Positions 6,366 to 8,145 of a stretch of 8,145 nt of DNA are shown here, one piece after another. Numbering within the stretch: position 1 is the first letter of the stretch; each line of letters starts with the position of its first letter. The DNA is taken from positions 1-8,145 of the forward strand of contig CAKSKO010000045.1 of assembly GCA_934465125.1 (NCBI GenBank). The letters are read 5' to 3'. Under the pieces are notes generated by a model, which was given only the letters and a program-made list of their open reading frames with translations, was not told where the DNA came from and made no database searches. This DNA is from an uncultured Eubacteriales bacterium. Its GTDB lineage: Bacteria > Bacillota > Clostridia > Oscillospirales > Acutalibacteraceae. The translations under genes were made by a program, and so were the position numbers.

Positions 6366-7174
6366 AAACTCTTGGATTCATTCAGAAAACATTCAAGGTA
6401 TTTCAAATACTCGTAAAAATTGCAAAAATACTCTGCGTTGTCGGTGCGGTGCTGTTCGGTGTCGGTGCTCTGTGCGCTGTGACGCAGTATCACGGATGGA
6501 CGGTTTTCATAATGTTAGGGAAACGGGGCAAGTTTTTTTCAGATGAAACAGACCTGTTACAAAAATATATGGAGTTTTTATCCGTAACGTTTATACTGAA
6601 CGCAGAGGCGATTTTTTTCGGATTTGCACACATCTATCTGAAATCTGGGCAGACAGACGGCACACCATTTACGGAAAAGGGAGCGGAACGGCTCAAAAAG
6701 CTTGGTATTCGCTTTATCTATATTCCGATTATAGTAGTTGCAATTTCGGAGGCTGTTGCTGTTTGGCAGGGTGTGGAGATCGTCGGAGCAGTCTGTAATT
6801 TTTCAAGCGTGGTTACAGGTATTGTTTTGATTCTCACATCCCTTGTTTTTCGATACGGGGCAGAACTTGAATCAAAAGATCGTACAAAGACTGTTGGGTA
6901 TGGCGATATAAGCGCAGATAAAAGAGTGGATGCAAGCAGGAAGCTGCCATTCAAAATATCTGAGGACAAACAAAATGGAAAAAACCGAACTTTACATGTA
7001 CTGAACTATCTGTGTAAGAATACCGAAGAGGCACTGTATCAGTTCATTAAGCGTGTTCGTCTGGAACGGAGTGCCTTTAAGCTGAAAATTGAAAAGGACA
7101 AAAGCATTACAGAAATCGGAGAGAATATCGGTTATTTTTCAACAAATTATGAAACCGCATTCAAAAAGCATTGA
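6362..7174 (+). CDS. DUF2975-like four-helix membrane protein with a chimeric C-terminal tail from an AraC remnant
   Basis: A 270-residue frame. Residues 1-170 resemble DUF2975 membrane proteins (such as YoaS of Bacillus): hydrophobic segments near 20-41, 71-93, 117-135 and 147-163, the conserved loop DGTPFTEKGAERLKKLG (99-115) between helices two and three, and the usual ending LVFRYGAELE (161-170). The family function is unknown. Relatives end soon after that point, at about 160-175 residues. Here about 30 residues of no recognised family follow, then residues 212-270 read as AraC regulator sequence (LYQFIKRVRLERSAF, then KSITEIGENIGYFSTNYETAFKKH). The tail is therefore probably read-through caused by loss of the original stop. 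ATG at 6362 was preferred over GTG 6350 because it overlaps the upstream stop (ATGA). No good ribosome site is seen, which fits coupling to the upstream gene. Whether the chimera is made or stable is unknown. Confidence 0.75.
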   Translation: MKTLGFIQKTFKVFQILVKIAKILCVVGAVLFGVGALCAVTQYHGWTVFIMLGKRGKFFSDETDLLQKYMEFLSVTFILNAEAIFFGFAHIYLKSGQTDGTPFTEKGAERLKKLGIRFIYIPIIVVAISEAVAVWQGVEIVGAVCNFSSVVTGIVLILTSLVFRYGAELESKDRTKTVGYGDISADKRVDASRKLPFKISEDKQNGKNRTLHVLNYLCKNTEEALYQFIKRVRLERSAFKLKIEKDKSITEIGENIGYFSTNYETAFKKH

Positions 7175-7721
7175 ATCAATTTCCGACCAATTTCAGAAAA
7201 AACTTAGAAGGTGTTGCTGAAAAATGTGCCTTTTTCCACGGTGTTTCTATAGATGAGGTAGAAAAGAACGAATGACTCATAACAATTGAACACATTGATA
7301 GTTTTTGGGTTGTGTATGAACAAAAGGAAATTATTACCACATGGCGAAAAAATGGTGTGAATTTTGCAAAAAATATGAGCATTTAAAAACGCCGGAAATA
7401 CTTTGTCTTAAGTGTACAATTGATGTCCTATCCATGACGGATGAAAATCAATATATGTATGAAATGTTCCAAACCATATCCCTTGACCATTCGGCGCTGA
7501 AGGGAAATAAAGGAATTTTAATTCATCAATATGAAGGCGGAAAATACGGCGTGTATCATTTTAAGGGCTACCCGAAGTTTCTTTAAATGGTATATCAGGA
7601 GGTCTTTTGCGGGCGGCTGTGCAGAACCGGAAATTGCCTTGACGCTCGACCAATTATCAACATATACAGAAGTGTGTCAGACGATTTTATGAAAATAGAT
7701 ATTTGCTTTCCATTGGAGTGA
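6975..7721 (+). pseudogene. Degraded AraC-family regulator with C-terminal GyrI-like domain
   Basis: Pieces of one regulator lie in order over about 250 codons. ATG 6975, with GAGGAC (6962-6967) 7 nt upstream, would be the old start. LNYLCKNTEEALYQFIKRVRLERSAF follows, in which the first helix-turn-helix has been deleted between NTEE and ALYQ, near 7030. The second helix-turn-helix, KSITEIGENIGYFSTNYETAFKKH, ends in TGA 7172-7174; one missing T would restore LNQFPTNFRKNLEG. TGA at 7273-7275 cuts the linker. One missing A in the A-run 7347-7352 shifts the GyrI-like domain (TTWRK to WCEFCKKYEHL). TAA at 7584-7586 interrupts FKGYPKFL, and MVYQEVF to INIYRSVSDDFMKIDICFPLE closes the domain at TGA 7719-7721. 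Intact relatives are near 290 residues, so about 40 are missing. The protein would have sensed a small molecule and regulated neighbouring genes. An open frame from 7341 to 7586 covers only part of the ligand domain. Confidence 0.85.
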
Positions 7722-7744
7722 CTTGACTATGTGAAAAACATATC

Positions 7745-7750
7745 GGAGGA
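7745..7750 (+). promoter_or_regulatory. Ribosome binding site setting the methyltransferase start
   Basis: GGAGGA lies 5 nt before ATG 7756 and decides the start of the partial methyltransferase gene. I see no clear promoter between the AraC remnant stop (7721) and this site; the TTGACT at 7723-7728 has no matching -10 box at a normal distance. Confidence 0.7.
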
Positions 7751-7755
7751 AAAAT

Positions 7756-8145
7756 ATGAATAACAATATGACCGCATTGATTAGTTCTTTTGCAAGGCTG
7801 TATCATACGAAAAACAGCAATGTCAAAATTTACGATGACATTTACGCAGAAAAGATCATAAATGAACAAGAATATAATATGATATCGGAAAATATGACGA
7901 ACGGTATAAAGTTCTTTAATCCGAACTACAACGGAAATAATCCCTTAATGTGGATCGTAAATAATAATTTAGCACCGTCTGTTTTAGCAAGGTCGGCGTT
8001 TAGTGAAAAGCATTTATTAAATGCAATTCAATCGGGACTCAAACAATATGTAATTTTAGCAAGCGGCTACGACACATCGGCATTTAAGTTTAATGATAAA
8101 TTGAAAGTGTTTGAATTAGATAAAAAGGAAATGATTGAAGATAAA
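7756..8145 (+). CDS. SAM-dependent methyltransferase, leucine carboxyl methyltransferase-like family, 5' part only
   Basis: The frame is open from ATG 7756 to the right edge (130 codons, no stop). The N-terminal part reads ALISSFARLYHTKNSNVKIYDDIYAEKII, matching the helical lid of the LCM-like family (SA-x-AR, then a DP/DD-A-x-x motif). The SAARSAFSE-like stretch here is LARSAFSEKHLLNAIQSGLKQYVILASGYDTSAFKF, which corresponds to the family motif RT-x-x-x-D then G-x-x-Q-V-V-x-L-GAGLDTRA, the first SAM-binding loop. LKVFELDKKEMIEDK follows, with the acidic residue expected to bind the SAM ribose. In this protein GAGLDTR appears as ASGYDTSA, a known variation in Firmicute members. The family methylates small molecules or natural-product intermediates; the substrate is not predictable. 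The gene is visibly more A+T- and asparagine-rich than its upstream neighbours, which may indicate separate origin. About half of the expected protein lies outside the window. Confidence 0.85.
   Translation, partial: MNNNMTALISSFARLYHTKNSNVKIYDDIYAEKIINEQEYNMISENMTNGIKFFNPNYNGNNPLMWIVNNNLAPSVLARSAFSEKHLLNAIQSGLKQYVILASGYDTSAFKFNDKLKVFELDKKEMIEDK

Noticed and set aside
109..7586. Recoded stop codons, since several genes continue in frame after a stop
   Set aside because: The interrupting codons include TGA (109, 3075, 7273), TAG (466) and TAA (2505, 7584), along with frameshifts and deletions in the same genes. Intact neighbours end normally at TAA or TGA and use TGG for tryptophan. Ordinary decay explains it.
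7728..7742. Small hairpin TATGT-GAAAA-ACATA before the methyltransferase
   Set aside because: A five-pair A/T-rich stem is expected by chance in this composition, and there is no T-run or other sign of a terminator or riboswitch.

Overview
The window looks like a chromosomal accessory stretch from a low-to-moderate GC Firmicute, most likely a gut-type Clostridium relative. Strong AGGAGG-type ribosome sites, TTGACA/TATAAT-like promoters, and MerR-GyrI, TetR/ABC-2, DUF2975 and GrpB families all fit that group. The genus cannot be fixed from the sequence alone. Every gene I can support is on the + strand. I see no rRNA, tRNA, CRISPR array or insertion sequence.

Layout. (1) 1-525 is the decayed 3' end of a UvrA-like ABC ATPase. 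(2) 595-1410 is an intact MerR regulator with a GyrI/BmrR-like ligand domain; it has a MerR-type promoter with a 19-nt spacer and a good Rho-independent terminator. (3) 1508-2206 is a TetR-family repressor with a near-consensus promoter and a palindromic operator between the -35 and -10 boxes. (4) 2250-3269 is gene debris: a stand-alone GyrI-like protein broken by a stop and frameshifts, joined to an N-terminally truncated GrpB-family gene that also carries a stop. (5) 3270-3520 is a regulatory region with a second, inverted copy of the TetR operator. (6) 3521-5829 is an intact two-gene ABC exporter: an EcsA-like ATPase and a 533-residue ABC-2 type permease overlapping by 7 nt. (7) 5902-6365 is a promoter with a perfect 14-bp palindrome in its spacer, then a small membrane-anchored protein gene with a single-base frameshift. 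(8) 6362-7174 is a DUF2975-like membrane protein whose reading frame runs on into the wreck of an AraC-GyrI regulator (to 7721). (9) From 7756 past the right edge runs the start of a leucine carboxyl methyltransferase-like SAM-dependent methyltransferase.

How it works together. The clearest live unit is TetR plus ABC exporter. The same operator motif, ACCnAnCGnTnGGT, sits in the tetR promoter and at the predicted start of transcription upstream of the exporter. The regulator therefore probably controls both itself and the transporter, about 1.3 kb away across dead genes. MerR probably regulates itself and may have lost its partner, the UvrA-like ATPase next door. Three separate GyrI-like ligand-binding domains occur in 7.2 kb (in MerR, stand-alone, and in AraC), two of them dead. 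This suggests a drug- or small-molecule-response island in decay. I found no convincing new defence or mobile system; the most checkable new points are the shared operator, the palindrome at 5909-5922 and the DUF2975-AraC chimera.
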